From: an uncultured Ruminococcus sp.
GTDB lineage: Bacteria > Bacillota > Clostridia > Monoglobales > Monoglobaceae
Assembly (NCBI GenBank): GCA_902766745.1
Contig: CACXES010000049.1
Span: 1-62,222, forward strand
Direction of reading: 5' to 3'
DNA: 62,222 nucleotides
Positions 25,674 through 35,431 of this stretch are shown in pieces. The notes below the pieces were generated by a model, which did not search any database, was not told where the DNA came from, and worked only from the letters and a program-made list of their open reading frames with translations. A program made the translations under genes and the position numbers. How positions within the stretch are numbered: position 1 is the stretch's first letter; each line of letters starts with the position of its first letter.

Positions 25674-25724
25674 TAAATTTTAAGAGATATTAGTTTTAAA
25701 TGTTTTAAGGAGAGGATCGAGACT

Positions 25725-27371
25725 ATGAAAAGAAAACTTGCCGGTATATTGAGTGTTCTTTTGCTGCAGGCAACAGCATATGCACAGATACCTAATGTTG
25801 TATATGATCGCGGCATGGGAGAGATAATTATCAGCGGAGTGTCGGAGGACGGAGCGTATAAGCCTGTTACGGCAGAGCTTAAAATAAACGAGGGCCTTGG
25901 GGATATTACGGTAGTTTCCGCTGACGCAGATGCGGCGTATAAGGCGGTGATGCAGGTAGCTGATGCCACAAGACTGTATACGGTGGTTATAAACGGAAAT
26001 GCAGACGAGAGTGTAAGTGTTATGGCGTTTGCGAGGCGAGATATAGAAAATGCAGTAGCGGAATTTTCGGCAGCAGATACTGTTGAAAAAATGCGGAAAT
26101 TTTTTACAGATCCGCTGAAGAATGACGAGGTTGAGAGTGACTGCACAAACGCAGATATTCTTGGATTTGACAATACTGATATTAGCGATAAGGATGAATT
26201 ATATTCTATGCTGAGCAGAGGATGCTCTGATAAAACAACACTTGATACGGCAACCCAATTTTACAATGATATAAGCATTAGCGCAGTATTTCGCACGTGT
26301 TCGGAGGAAATGTTCACACAAACGGTAAGCAAGTATGAAGCAAAGCTGGGGTTTGATTCTTCAGAGGTATATGAGCTTTATGGGAAGATGTCTGCAGATG
26401 AATGCAAGGCAGTATGCAGAATTATGCAGAGAGTGAAGTCGAGTACAGCGTCAGAGACAAAAGATTCTCTTGAAAAGGGTACGGTGCTTGCTGCCATTAT
26501 TAAAAGTGGATATTATAAAACTGCCGCCGACTTGATGAAAGAGTATGCCAATCTGCTTGAAATCAACCTTGCAGAATATAACTCATTGAGTCAATATAAT
26601 CGAGACGAGGCTATGAAGCGTATTGTATCATTAGACGAGAGCGCAATTGGCACACCGGAGAAATTTGCAAATAAGCTTGATGAGATTATTGGTGATATAA
26701 AGGAAAGCGGTAATAACAAAACATCGGGCGGTTCCGGAGGCTCGGGCAGCGGCGGCGGAGGCTTGCGCGGTGGTATTGCGAGCCAATATTCCGACGAGGT
26801 GGAAAATATACCCGATTCGGTAACGATGGCGTTTGTGGATATGAACAATTACGAATGGGCAACAGACGCGGTGTCTTATCTTGCGGCGCGCGGAATTGTA
26901 AATGGGAAGAAGGACTATTTTTTCTGCCCGGAAGAAAATGTAACGAGGGCAGAATTTGCAAAGATGATTGTTGCGGCGTTTGATTTAAGCGGAACGTCGG
27001 ATAAAGATTTTAATGATGTGCCCGAAAACCTGTGGAGCTATAAATATATAAGCACTGCGTATGCAAACGGTATAGTGACAGGGGTAGGAGATGACAGCTT
27101 TGAACCCGATGCATTTATTACACGTCAGGATATTGCGGTAATGGTTGCGAGGGCGTTGGAACACAAGACAAATTCAGAAAAAGTGAAGCTATCGGAGTTT
27201 TTGGATGCGGCGGAAATTGATGACTACGCCAAAGCGTGCGTTGATATGATGAGCGCATATGGAATTATAAACGGTATGGGAGATGGGCGGTTTGCGCCGA
27301 AGATGTTTGCAAAGAGGGCTGAATCTGCAAAGATAATTTACGGAGCAATGAATATAGCTACGCAAAGCTGA
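25725..27371 (+). CDS. Secreted SLH scaffold-type protein (pair 1, gene A)
   Basis: A 548-residue protein with a signal peptide (LSVLLLQATAYA) and AAGGAGAGG before its ATG. Residues about 20-105 are a beta domain and 105-330 mostly helical. Residues 335-350 are a Gly/Ser linker and 369-548 three SLH repeats (each with a WATDAVSYLAARGIV-like helix and a VTRAEFAKMI-like helix). SLH repeats bind pyruvylated wall polymers, so the protein sits on the cell surface. Beta plus helical parts match those of 54153-57164 and of the truncated 5267-6343. It has no catalytic domain and may be a spacer or scaffold. Its partner gene follows at 27410. Confidence 0.85.
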   Translation: MKRKLAGILSVLLLQATAYAQIPNVVYDRGMGEIIISGVSEDGAYKPVTAELKINEGLGDITVVSADADAAYKAVMQVADATRLYTVVINGNADESVSVMAFARRDIENAVAEFSAADTVEKMRKFFTDPLKNDEVESDCTNADILGFDNTDISDKDELYSMLSRGCSDKTTLDTATQFYNDISISAVFRTCSEEMFTQTVSKYEAKLGFDSSEVYELYGKMSADECKAVCRIMQRVKSSTASETKDSLEKGTVLAAIIKSGYYKTAADLMKEYANLLEINLAEYNSLSQYNRDEAMKRIVSLDESAIGTPEKFANKLDEIIGDIKESGNNKTSGGSGGSGSGGGGLRGGIASQYSDEVENIPDSVTMAFVDMNNYEWATDAVSYLAARGIVNGKKDYFFCPEENVTRAEFAKMIVAAFDLSGTSDKDFNDVPENLWSYKYISTAYANGIVTGVGDDSFEPDAFITRQDIAVMVARALEHKTNSEKVKLSEFLDAAEIDDYAKACVDMMSAYGIINGMGDGRFAPKMFAKRAESAKIIYGAMNIATQS

Positions 27372-27409
27372 ATATCCGCAAATTAAGTCGAGAGGAGATA
27401 TATATTAGA

Positions 27410-30103
27410 ATGCATAGAAGAATTTTGTCAATATTTATATGTTTATGTATGCTGTTGGGATTCGGCTCGTATGTTTCAGCTGCTGATTTCGAGAACGAGT
27501 ATATTCGAGATTATGAGATCGGATTGCTGGAGAAGCTTGGGCTTATATCTAAGGATGATGTATCAGACTTATCGCAGAGCATAAGCCGAGGTGAAGCGAT
27601 AAAATACATTATCAGCACAATAGGTTACAGAGAGGTTGCGGAAGCGTATGCCGATAAATCACCGTTTTTTGATGTTGAAAATGACGATGAATATTACGGA
27701 TATGTAAGTCTTGCTGCCAAGCTTGGAATATGCAGCGGCTATACCGATGGATTTTTCGGAACCTATGATAAGGCTTCGGCGGAGGCAGCCGAGAAGTTTT
27801 TGATTTGCGGAATGGGATTTCCGGCAGGTGCGGCAAACCCGGCAGAGGGAACGACGAATTTTTCGACGCTTGCAAGACGTATAGGAATATACGACGGTAT
27901 ATCCGTCGGTGGTGAGCTTACACGCGGAAAGTTTTTTAAGATGCTGTATAATGCTCTGCACTGTGAAACATTCACGGAGCCGTTCATGGCAAATTCAGGG
28001 TATATCACCAGCGGAGAAACACTTTTGCATCAGGTGTATGGTATAAACAGAGGTACAGGAACGGTAACGGAAACAGAGCTGTATTCGTTTTTCGGAAGAG
28101 CAACCGATGAGGGGCGTATCAGCATAGATGAAAGCAGATATGTGACAGAGGAGGATTATAACAGTCTAATAGGACAGAATGTATGTTTTTACTATAAGGA
28201 TGAAATGTCTGACAAGGAAAGAACAGTTATATATGTACATCCTACATATAATACAAATGAGGTCTATACATATATGAGCGCTGACCTAAAGGCGTACAGA
28301 AAAGACGCACGCACGTTGGAATGTCAAGAGGACGGAAAAAACAAGTCTATATACAGGCGTTTGTCGGTTGATGTTGTTTTGCTTGTGAACGGTTCGCCGG
28401 CGAAGGAGCTGAGTGAGGAATATCTTATTCCGAAGGATGGAAAAGTCACGCTTATAGATAACGATAAGGACGGGGCTATAGATTGTGTGATCGCGGAAAG
28501 CTATGAAACATATATTGTTTCAGCCATAGATACGGATCGTACATATGTCTATGACTCAATTTCAGGCGGACGTATTGACCTATCGGATAGCAAAAAGAGA
28601 ATATGTGTATTCGATTCGTATAATCGTGAAGTTGGTATCAACAGTCTTGTTGTCGGTGATATCCTGTTGGCGGCCGAAGGTGAGGAGCGTACGGTAATAT
28701 ATATTTCAAAGAATATTCTTTCGGCAGTATTGGCAAAGCACGCACTTGACAACGGACAAGATATCTATGAAGTGCAGGGAAAGGAATATAAGCTCTCTCC
28801 GTATTATGAGAAAAACCGCACAGATAAGCCGGAGATAGGAAAGGACTACTTGATATATTTTGACGTATTAGACAGAATTGTATATGTAGAGCCGAATACT
28901 GCCAAAATGAACAACGTTGCCTTTTTGATAGGGGGGACAGAGGAGAGCGGTGGTTTTGGCAATAAGATTATGTTAAAGCTTTTGTTGGCAGACGGAACTC
29001 TCAAAACAGCAAAGCTGTCAGAAAAGTGCAAGATAGACGGCAAACGCTGTAATGACAGCGATGAGGCGAAAAAGGCACTTAGCATTAAAAAGTATGATAA
29101 AGACGGAATTGAAATTTACAACGGATACAGAAACACATTGCTGACATACTCCGAGAGTGTAGATGGCGAGCTTACTGAAATAAATACGGCTTACAAGATG
29201 GACACTGACGGAGTGCTGAAGAAGCCGTATGAAATCACAAACGGGGTAATTACAAGCTCAGACCCGGAAACAAAAGAGAATGGTATGTATCTGTCATATG
29301 AGGACTCGGCAACGCGGGAATATCTCGGCATAAGGAGCTTCTCGGGATATGGCGTATTGAGTTCTTCGGCAAAGATTTTTCTCGTTCCCGTTGATGAGAG
29401 CGGAAATGTGAATGCGAGAACTGAAAATAAGAATTATATAGTAACCGGTATAAGCTACCTGACAAATTACAGTAAATATAATCAGGAGCAGTATAAGTAC
29501 AGCAAGGATAGCGGCAGCGGCGACGTTATGGTCATATACTATAACCCAAACGGAAGCAAAGCTAAGCCTGATTCACAGGTGACTTTGATTACCGGCATGG
29601 GAGACACGATTGACGATGATGGGGAACAGGTGAAAATGCTAACCGGCTTAAATAACGGTAAAGAGGTATCGTATCGGATTGAAAGAGACTTGGATATGGG
29701 CGATATCAGTGTCGGCGATGCAGTTCGTCTGTACTTTAATACACGGGATGATATATCGTATGTAGAATTGATTTATGATCTGAGCAAGGATGTATTTTAC
29801 GGTACAAGGACAAGCTACGGTGTGGCATACGGAACATCCTTCAATCCGCTTTATGATATGACGGATAATGTAATAACACTTGCTGATTCAGCTGCTGCGA
29901 TAGCAGATGTGAAAAACGGAGAAGGCTTGGAAAAATATATTCTGGAAGGGGCAATAAATATATACCGTTATGATGAGAATCGTGAAAAGGCTGAGGTGAT
30001 TACTTCCGCTGAGCTTGTCAGCTACACCTTTGACCCACAGAGGTATGACAAGCTGATTACTTTGACAAGAGGCGCCAGACTGCAAACTATTATTGCTTAC
30101 TGA
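27410..30103 (+). CDS. Secreted SLH-like/beta-rich protein (pair 1, gene B)
   Basis: An 897-residue protein with a signal peptide (ICLCMLLGFGSYVSA). Residues about 25-150 hold SLH-like repeats (ISRGEAIKYIISTIGY, YYGYVSLAAKLGICSG), and the remaining 700 residues are beta-rich with no recognised catalytic site. It is a full-length relative of 57181-59772, which also directly follows an SLH protein of the gene A kind. The two-gene block therefore occurs twice. Position and repeats place it at the cell wall. Its role is unknown; binding of polysaccharide or of the partner protein are possibilities. Confidence 0.8.
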   Translation: MHRRILSIFICLCMLLGFGSYVSAADFENEYIRDYEIGLLEKLGLISKDDVSDLSQSISRGEAIKYIISTIGYREVAEAYADKSPFFDVENDDEYYGYVSLAAKLGICSGYTDGFFGTYDKASAEAAEKFLICGMGFPAGAANPAEGTTNFSTLARRIGIYDGISVGGELTRGKFFKMLYNALHCETFTEPFMANSGYITSGETLLHQVYGINRGTGTVTETELYSFFGRATDEGRISIDESRYVTEEDYNSLIGQNVCFYYKDEMSDKERTVIYVHPTYNTNEVYTYMSADLKAYRKDARTLECQEDGKNKSIYRRLSVDVVLLVNGSPAKELSEEYLIPKDGKVTLIDNDKDGAIDCVIAESYETYIVSAIDTDRTYVYDSISGGRIDLSDSKKRICVFDSYNREVGINSLVVGDILLAAEGEERTVIYISKNILSAVLAKHALDNGQDIYEVQGKEYKLSPYYEKNRTDKPEIGKDYLIYFDVLDRIVYVEPNTAKMNNVAFLIGGTEESGGFGNKIMLKLLLADGTLKTAKLSEKCKIDGKRCNDSDEAKKALSIKKYDKDGIEIYNGYRNTLLTYSESVDGELTEINTAYKMDTDGVLKKPYEITNGVITSSDPETKENGMYLSYEDSATREYLGIRSFSGYGVLSSSAKIFLVPVDESGNVNARTENKNYIVTGISYLTNYSKYNQEQYKYSKDSGSGDVMVIYYNPNGSKAKPDSQVTLITGMGDTIDDDGEQVKMLTGLNNGKEVSYRIERDLDMGDISVGDAVRLYFNTRDDISYVELIYDLSKDVFYGTRTSYGVAYGTSFNPLYDMTDNVITLADSAAAIADVKNGEGLEKYILEGAINIYRYDENREKAEVITSAELVSYTFDPQRYDKLITLTRGARLQTIIAY

Positions 30104-30122
30104 CATCGAGGAGGAATGTGAT

Positions 30123-31706
30123 ATGAAAAAGTTTTTATGTTATGTTGTATCAGTAATCATGTTATGTGTGATTTTGACGTCAGCGGTATATTCAGAGGGT
30201 GAAACCGCTGTCGTAAGGATTCAGGGCGAGGACGACAGCGTTACAACGAATTTTGATATTTCAAAAAGAAAAATACAGGATATGGTTGGCGCTGACGGAG
30301 GTGCTTGGTCGTTATATCAAGCGTCAGGTGCCGAGACTCCGCAGGATGGCGGCAGCGAATTTTATGTGAAGTTTACTTTTAGTATTCCTAAGACCGGGAA
30401 ATATGAACTGAATACAAGTGCAGGACTTACAGCGAATTGGGGATGGTGCGGCGCACCGTTTTCAGTTGAGGTAAACGGCGGTACGCCCGTTTCATCGAGT
30501 GGAATTTCGCAGGAGTTACCTGATGGAGCGTCAGATAAAAATGCACTCAGATATTACAACTTCGGCAGTTATGAACTCAGTGCAGGGGAAAACACAGTTG
30601 TATTCAAGCCGCTTGAGAAAACAGGAACGGGAAATTATATTCTTTTCATAGATTAGGTTGAGTTTGCAGAGTCAGAAGCTGACAGTCCTGATATTGAAGA
30701 AGCAAGCTCGGTTTTAATAGAGGGTGAAAATTTTAAGGAATATATCGGAGATGCGCCGACCGGAACTTATATTATGACAAAGTCCGGAGCCGGCGGCGGT
30801 AGATTTTTGAACTACAGCTCAGCCACCGATGCAACGAAGGGATTTACACTCGTATACGAGTTTGAAATTTTTGAGACAGCAGAGTACAATTTGTATTTTA
30901 CAGGCGCAAGCTATTCGTCACAGTATCTGTCAAAGGGAAAAATTAAGCTTGATAACGGAGAGTTTGAAAATATAGATGCAGCTTTATTTAACTCGCTTGG
31001 TAATTCGGAAGTAAGCGGCTTTGAATCGTTGATTCAACACAATGTAAGCAGAAAGTCATTTTATCTGGAGCAGGGCAAGCATACCATTGAAGTATTGATT
31101 GACAACAAACGTGAGGCAGGCAACTCAACATATTATTATATGATAGACTGCTTTGAATTTGTAAAGGACGGCATTCTGCTGTCAGCAGAATTTAACGGAG
31201 ATGGCGGATCGCTTACACTGGAAGGAAGCCTGACGGGGTATGCAAAAGGTGAGGTTCCTTCAGCTAACGTTGAATTTACGGCGTTAGATCCGTATATCGC
31301 TGTTTTGGCAGAAGATGGTACAATATCGGCAAACGGCGATGGGAATGCGCGGTTTAAGGCAGAAGTGATATGCGGAGATAAGGTATATGAAGCGGAAACA
31401 ACGGTCAAATGCTATCTTGGTGAATTGGAAATACAGTCTGCCGAGAGAACCTCAGATGGGGTGAACATCGGCATTGCAAATCATGGAGAGAACACAAAGA
31501 CCGTGACGCTGTACGGAGTCAGAAGAGGCGCAGACGGCGTTGCGGCGGAGATTGTACCCATTGAGGTAATCCTTAATTCCGATGATAATAAGACAATATC
31601 GCTGACCTTTTCACAGCTTGACGATACAGATATGATTGACTACTTTATTTTAGGAATGGATAAAAAACCGTTGTCACTCTGTCACAGCCTGAGAAAGGAA
31701 GGGTGA
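30123..31706 (+). pseudogene. Secreted carbohydrate-binding protein with in-frame TAG
   Basis: From the ATG at 30123 (GAGGAGG upstream) one frame runs to 31706, about 527 codons, broken by a single TAG at 30654-30656. A signal peptide is followed by a CBM6/35-like beta module to about residue 177. It ends YILFID then stop then VEFAES, where relatives have Tyr or Cys. A second such module spans about 198-350 (LIEGENFKEYIG to MIDCFEFVKDG). An Ig-like part and a C-terminal module like those of neighbouring proteins complete it. Without read-through only the first module would be secreted. TAG serves as a normal stop in other genes here, so a nonsense mutation or sequence error is likelier than recoding. 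Confidence 0.8.
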
Positions 31707-31707
31707 T

Positions 31708-34700
31708 ATGCGAAGAAAAATTTTATTTCCACTCGCTTTTGTGCTGCTTGTGTGCATAGGTATGCTTGATGCGCAGAATGCAAATGCGGATAACGTAAGA
31801 TTTTATGCCGATTATCCGACATCTCCCTTGGGAGTCTTTGAAAAAGGTGATGCGGTCAAAATAAAGCTGATGTCGGAGGATGGGTCGGATATAAGCGGTC
31901 CGTTGACGATTGCAGCTTATGACGGAACAAATGTATATGAAGATGCATCAAGCGTGATTGAATCCGGAACCGAAATATCACTTTCGGATTTACAGATAGG
32001 TCATTATACAGTTAAATTCGGGACATCCGGTGAGGATTATTTTTCGGTAACGGTTCCCGAAAGTGAAAGACAGGAATACGATAGTACACCGTTTGCGGCA
32101 GATGCGGCCGCTGTGTGGAGTGTGCCTCTCGATATGCACCCATACTATGCAGATGCCGCTAAAAAGGCCGGAATTTCGTGGATAAGAGAGAGGCTTAGCT
32201 GGGAGCAGATAAATTATAAGTCGGGATTGTATGATTTGTCCACATTGAAATATGAAGCGCTGGGTGCACCGAGAGTTGCTGTGCGATATGATTTATTCCT
32301 TAAAAATTATAAGGATAAAGGCATAAAGGTTCTGCCGATGATTGCGTCGCAGGCGTCGGGGACGTCAAAAGGCTGGAACACTGCGCTTGGAAAATTCAAT
32401 CCGGGAACCATTACCACGGACCTGAAAGAAGCATATGATTACGGGTATTACATCGGCAGTGAGTTGGGAGATATAGGAGCGTATGAGCTATGGAATGAGC
32501 CGGAACTGGAGATTTACAATTATGAAAGTCCGGATGCTTTTACGGCAATGGCTAAGGCTCTTTCGATCGGTGTGAAGGACGGCAGCGGAGGGCAGCCGGT
32601 CGCAACCCCGGGACTTGCATCACGAAAAAAGACGTACTTTGTTGACCTGTTTATGAAAAATGACATACTGGACTATGTAGATATGTATAACCATCATATT
32701 CATCGTCAGCCGGGGAGTGAATCGGAAAAGTTAAAGCATTTGCCGAATGCAGTACAGATTCACAGAGACTTGCTCAGTGCATACGATGCTGATGATATGC
32801 CGGGAATTGTAACAGAGTGCGGAATGCTTTATAAGGTTGACGCCGACAAGACGAGTTTAACTCAGGAGCAGCAAAAGATTTCGTCAAATTATAATGTAGT
32901 GTCTACCGTTGAGTCTATATCTCAGGGAACAGATAAGCATTACTGGTATTTGTTCCGTTCAAGCTACACCGGTTCAGGTGATACGGGAATGTTCAACATA
33001 CATCATCATCCGACAATGATATACAGTGCAGAGGCGGCAATGACATATCTGCTCGGTGAGGGTAAATATTCAGGGACTTTAAAGAATATGCCGGACGGCG
33101 CATATGGCTATGTGTTTGAGAGTAAAGGAAAGCATACGGCTGTTTTGTTCGCCGAAAGTGAATGTACTTACACAGGCAGCTTTGCAAAGGATGCAACGGT
33201 GTATGACATTATGGGAAATGAAAAGAATAAATATAGTGCCGGCAAGCAGGTGAGCATAAGCCTTTCGGAAACGCCGGTGTATCTGGCACTTGACGGAATG
33301 TTTGACGCCGATGTGTATACTGACGAAGGCAGAGTGAGAAGCACACAAGTGAAAGAAAGTTTCAGTGCATCAAAACGAGTGATTATAAATCAGGTTTATC
33401 AAAATACAGTCAGTGAAGGAGCGGTAGATCATCCGATGAACTCAACCGTGCATAAGGATGTAAAAAGCACGGGATATAAAATCAGCGGGGAAACCAAAAT
33501 TTCGGTTGAGGTCACAAACTTGAACAATACGCCTATGAGCGGAATAATTTACGGAAACGGATTTACCTATGCAAATTTGGATAAAAAATCTGAAAATGTA
33601 ACGCTTGAACCGTGGGAGAAAAAGACGGTTGAATTTACGGTTAATCTATCTGATGACTGTCCGGAAAATCAGCTTTTGCCGATTGTCTTTTACGGAGAAT
33701 TTAACGGCGAAAAAACATCAAAGTCCGTTTCCGTGTATACCAAGGAAAATCTTGACGATATCTCGGCGCACACGGTTAAGGATGATATATATTCAAACTG
33801 GAAAAAGAGTTCAAGCTCTGCATTGAGTATCGAAAAAGCTACTAAGGACAGCAAGAACACAGTAAAGTTTACAAATTCGTGGGCGGCAGATTTTGCAAGA
33901 GATCGTTGGTCATGTCCGAGTATTGAAGTAAACGGCAGCGAAGCCTTGAAGAATACGCAGGGGCTGGTGCTTGAATATTACTTTGAAGCCCCGGAGCCTC
34001 CGAGCGGAGAAGCTGTCGCACCGTCGTATGATAAAGCCACATTCAGTGTACTTGTTACAGAGAAAACCTCCGGGGCGACGTACAAGGAAGCACCGGGATA
34101 CAAGCTTGAACCCGGAAAATGGCAAAAAATCTATATTCCGTGGAGCAGATTCGGAATTCATTCAGGGACGGATGACAATATGATGCTTGATCCTGAGGAG
34201 ATAGTTGAAATTTCACCGAGTCTGAACACTGTAGAAAATGGTATATTTATACACCATATATCGTCAATCGGCGCATACAGCTTAAATGAATGCGAAATTT
34301 ACAGTGAACCGACAAATCTTGTTTCTGCCGAAATCAATGATGTAAACCCAACTTTGGATCTGTTGGTGACCGAGAGAAAAGTCGGAGTAGACATTGATAA
34401 TACGGCGGCTTATATAGACGGAATGAGGGCAACGGTGGATAAAGCCGAAAACGGATTGAGCATCAAGGCACAGCATTGTGTTTTGCCGGGCACACATGAT
34501 TTGAAGCTTTGTCTGCGGTATGAAGACGGATATGCGACAATCTTTGAGAGTAGCTTTTCGCAGAGTGTTGATGTAAAGCCAATTACGCTTAATGGTCAGG
34601 ACTTTAAGACAGGTCCATCGGTTTGGCGCATAATACTTGATGAGAACGAGAACGACAGTGAACTCAGACAGATACAGATGCAGTTAGAGGACAGTGCTGC

Positions 34701-35379
34701 GGTTCCTGCTGACGGACTTTGGGCATCGGCGGAATTTTATGCTCCCGAGAGCGGAATGTACAGCTTCAGCGGCTTGATTTCGGATTATGCAAGTCAATGG
34801 TTCAGCCCGTATTATGTCAAAATAAACGATGAAGAGTATACTGCGTCGAAGGATATGGTCAAAAGCTGCACTAACCCCGACAATTTGACTAATTTGAAAA
34901 AAACCGTATTTAACGATGTCTATCTTAAAAAGGGAATAAATACTGTTACCTTTATGATGAACGAGGAACGCAAGGGCGGAAACGGAGGATATTTCCTGCG
35001 TATTTCGGATATTGAATTTAAGCTGAATACGGTAATCAACGATACGGAAACGGTCAAACTTAAAACTATGTTCATAAACCAATATAAATACAAAGGGCGC
35101 AGAACCGCTGAAAAAGTTGATCAGTACGGTGTTGTGGCTAATGTTGTCTCTGATAGGGATATGACCGCAGATTTAATTATAGCGGAGTATGACACCACAG
35201 GGAGCAGAGTGATAAACGTTAAGATTATTGACGATTATACGCTCAGTGAGGGTAATAATATGGTAAATGTGAGACTTGACGGAATTTTCACAAATTCAAT
35301 GACGGAAAATAAAATTAAGATTTTTGCAGTAAGCGATACAGGAAATCTTATACCCCTTACACAGAGTGCGGAGCTGTAA
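31708..35379 (+). CDS. Secreted clan GH-A glycoside hydrolase, multi-domain
   Basis: A 1223-residue secreted enzyme (signal peptide ending near LDAQNANA). The gene begins 2 bases after the previous stop with AAGGAAGGG before it. After a beta domain, a TIM barrel (about 125-470) has the acid/base E264 in YELWNEPE and the likely nucleophile E370 in GIVTECGM. This is a GH39-like arrangement, but the family is not certain. Then come a beta region related to 39429-43241, a jelly-roll module (about 740-880), and a CBM-like module (about 965-1110) that matches the first module of the next gene. A C-terminal module containing KIFAVSDTGNLIPL ends it. There is no SLH repeat, so surface attachment, if any, is indirect. 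Substrate unknown. Confidence 0.85.
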   Translation: MRRKILFPLAFVLLVCIGMLDAQNANADNVRFYADYPTSPLGVFEKGDAVKIKLMSEDGSDISGPLTIAAYDGTNVYEDASSVIESGTEISLSDLQIGHYTVKFGTSGEDYFSVTVPESERQEYDSTPFAADAAAVWSVPLDMHPYYADAAKKAGISWIRERLSWEQINYKSGLYDLSTLKYEALGAPRVAVRYDLFLKNYKDKGIKVLPMIASQASGTSKGWNTALGKFNPGTITTDLKEAYDYGYYIGSELGDIGAYELWNEPELEIYNYESPDAFTAMAKALSIGVKDGSGGQPVATPGLASRKKTYFVDLFMKNDILDYVDMYNHHIHRQPGSESEKLKHLPNAVQIHRDLLSAYDADDMPGIVTECGMLYKVDADKTSLTQEQQKISSNYNVVSTVESISQGTDKHYWYLFRSSYTGSGDTGMFNIHHHPTMIYSAEAAMTYLLGEGKYSGTLKNMPDGAYGYVFESKGKHTAVLFAESECTYTGSFAKDATVYDIMGNEKNKYSAGKQVSISLSETPVYLALDGMFDADVYTDEGRVRSTQVKESFSASKRVIINQVYQNTVSEGAVDHPMNSTVHKDVKSTGYKISGETKISVEVTNLNNTPMSGIIYGNGFTYANLDKKSENVTLEPWEKKTVEFTVNLSDDCPENQLLPIVFYGEFNGEKTSKSVSVYTKENLDDISAHTVKDDIYSNWKKSSSSALSIEKATKDSKNTVKFTNSWAADFARDRWSCPSIEVNGSEALKNTQGLVLEYYFEAPEPPSGEAVAPSYDKATFSVLVTEKTSGATYKEAPGYKLEPGKWQKIYIPWSRFGIHSGTDDNMMLDPEEIVEISPSLNTVENGIFIHHISSIGAYSLNECEIYSEPTNLVSAEINDVNPTLDLLVTERKVGVDIDNTAAYIDGMRATVDKAENGLSIKAQHCVLPGTHDLKLCLRYEDGYATIFESSFSQSVDVKPITLNGQDFKTGPSVWRIILDENENDSELRQIQMQLEDSAAVPADGLWASAEFYAPESGMYSFSGLISDYASQWFSPYYVKINDEEYTASKDMVKSCTNPDNLTNLKKTVFNDVYLKKGINTVTFMMNEERKGGNGGYFLRISDIEFKLNTVINDTETVKLKTMFINQYKYKGRRTAEKVDQYGVVANVVSDRDMTADLIIAEYDTTGSRVINVKIIDDYTLSEGNNMVNVRLDGIFTNSMTENKIKIFAVSDTGNLIPLTQSAEL

Positions 35380-35431
35380 AAATAATAAATTATTAAAATA
35401 ATAAAATATATTTAAAATGGAGGAATTGAGT

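Noticed and set aside
1371-30656. General stop-codon reassignment in this organism
   Set aside because: The two premature stops differ (TAA and TAG), and both codons end other intact genes in the window.
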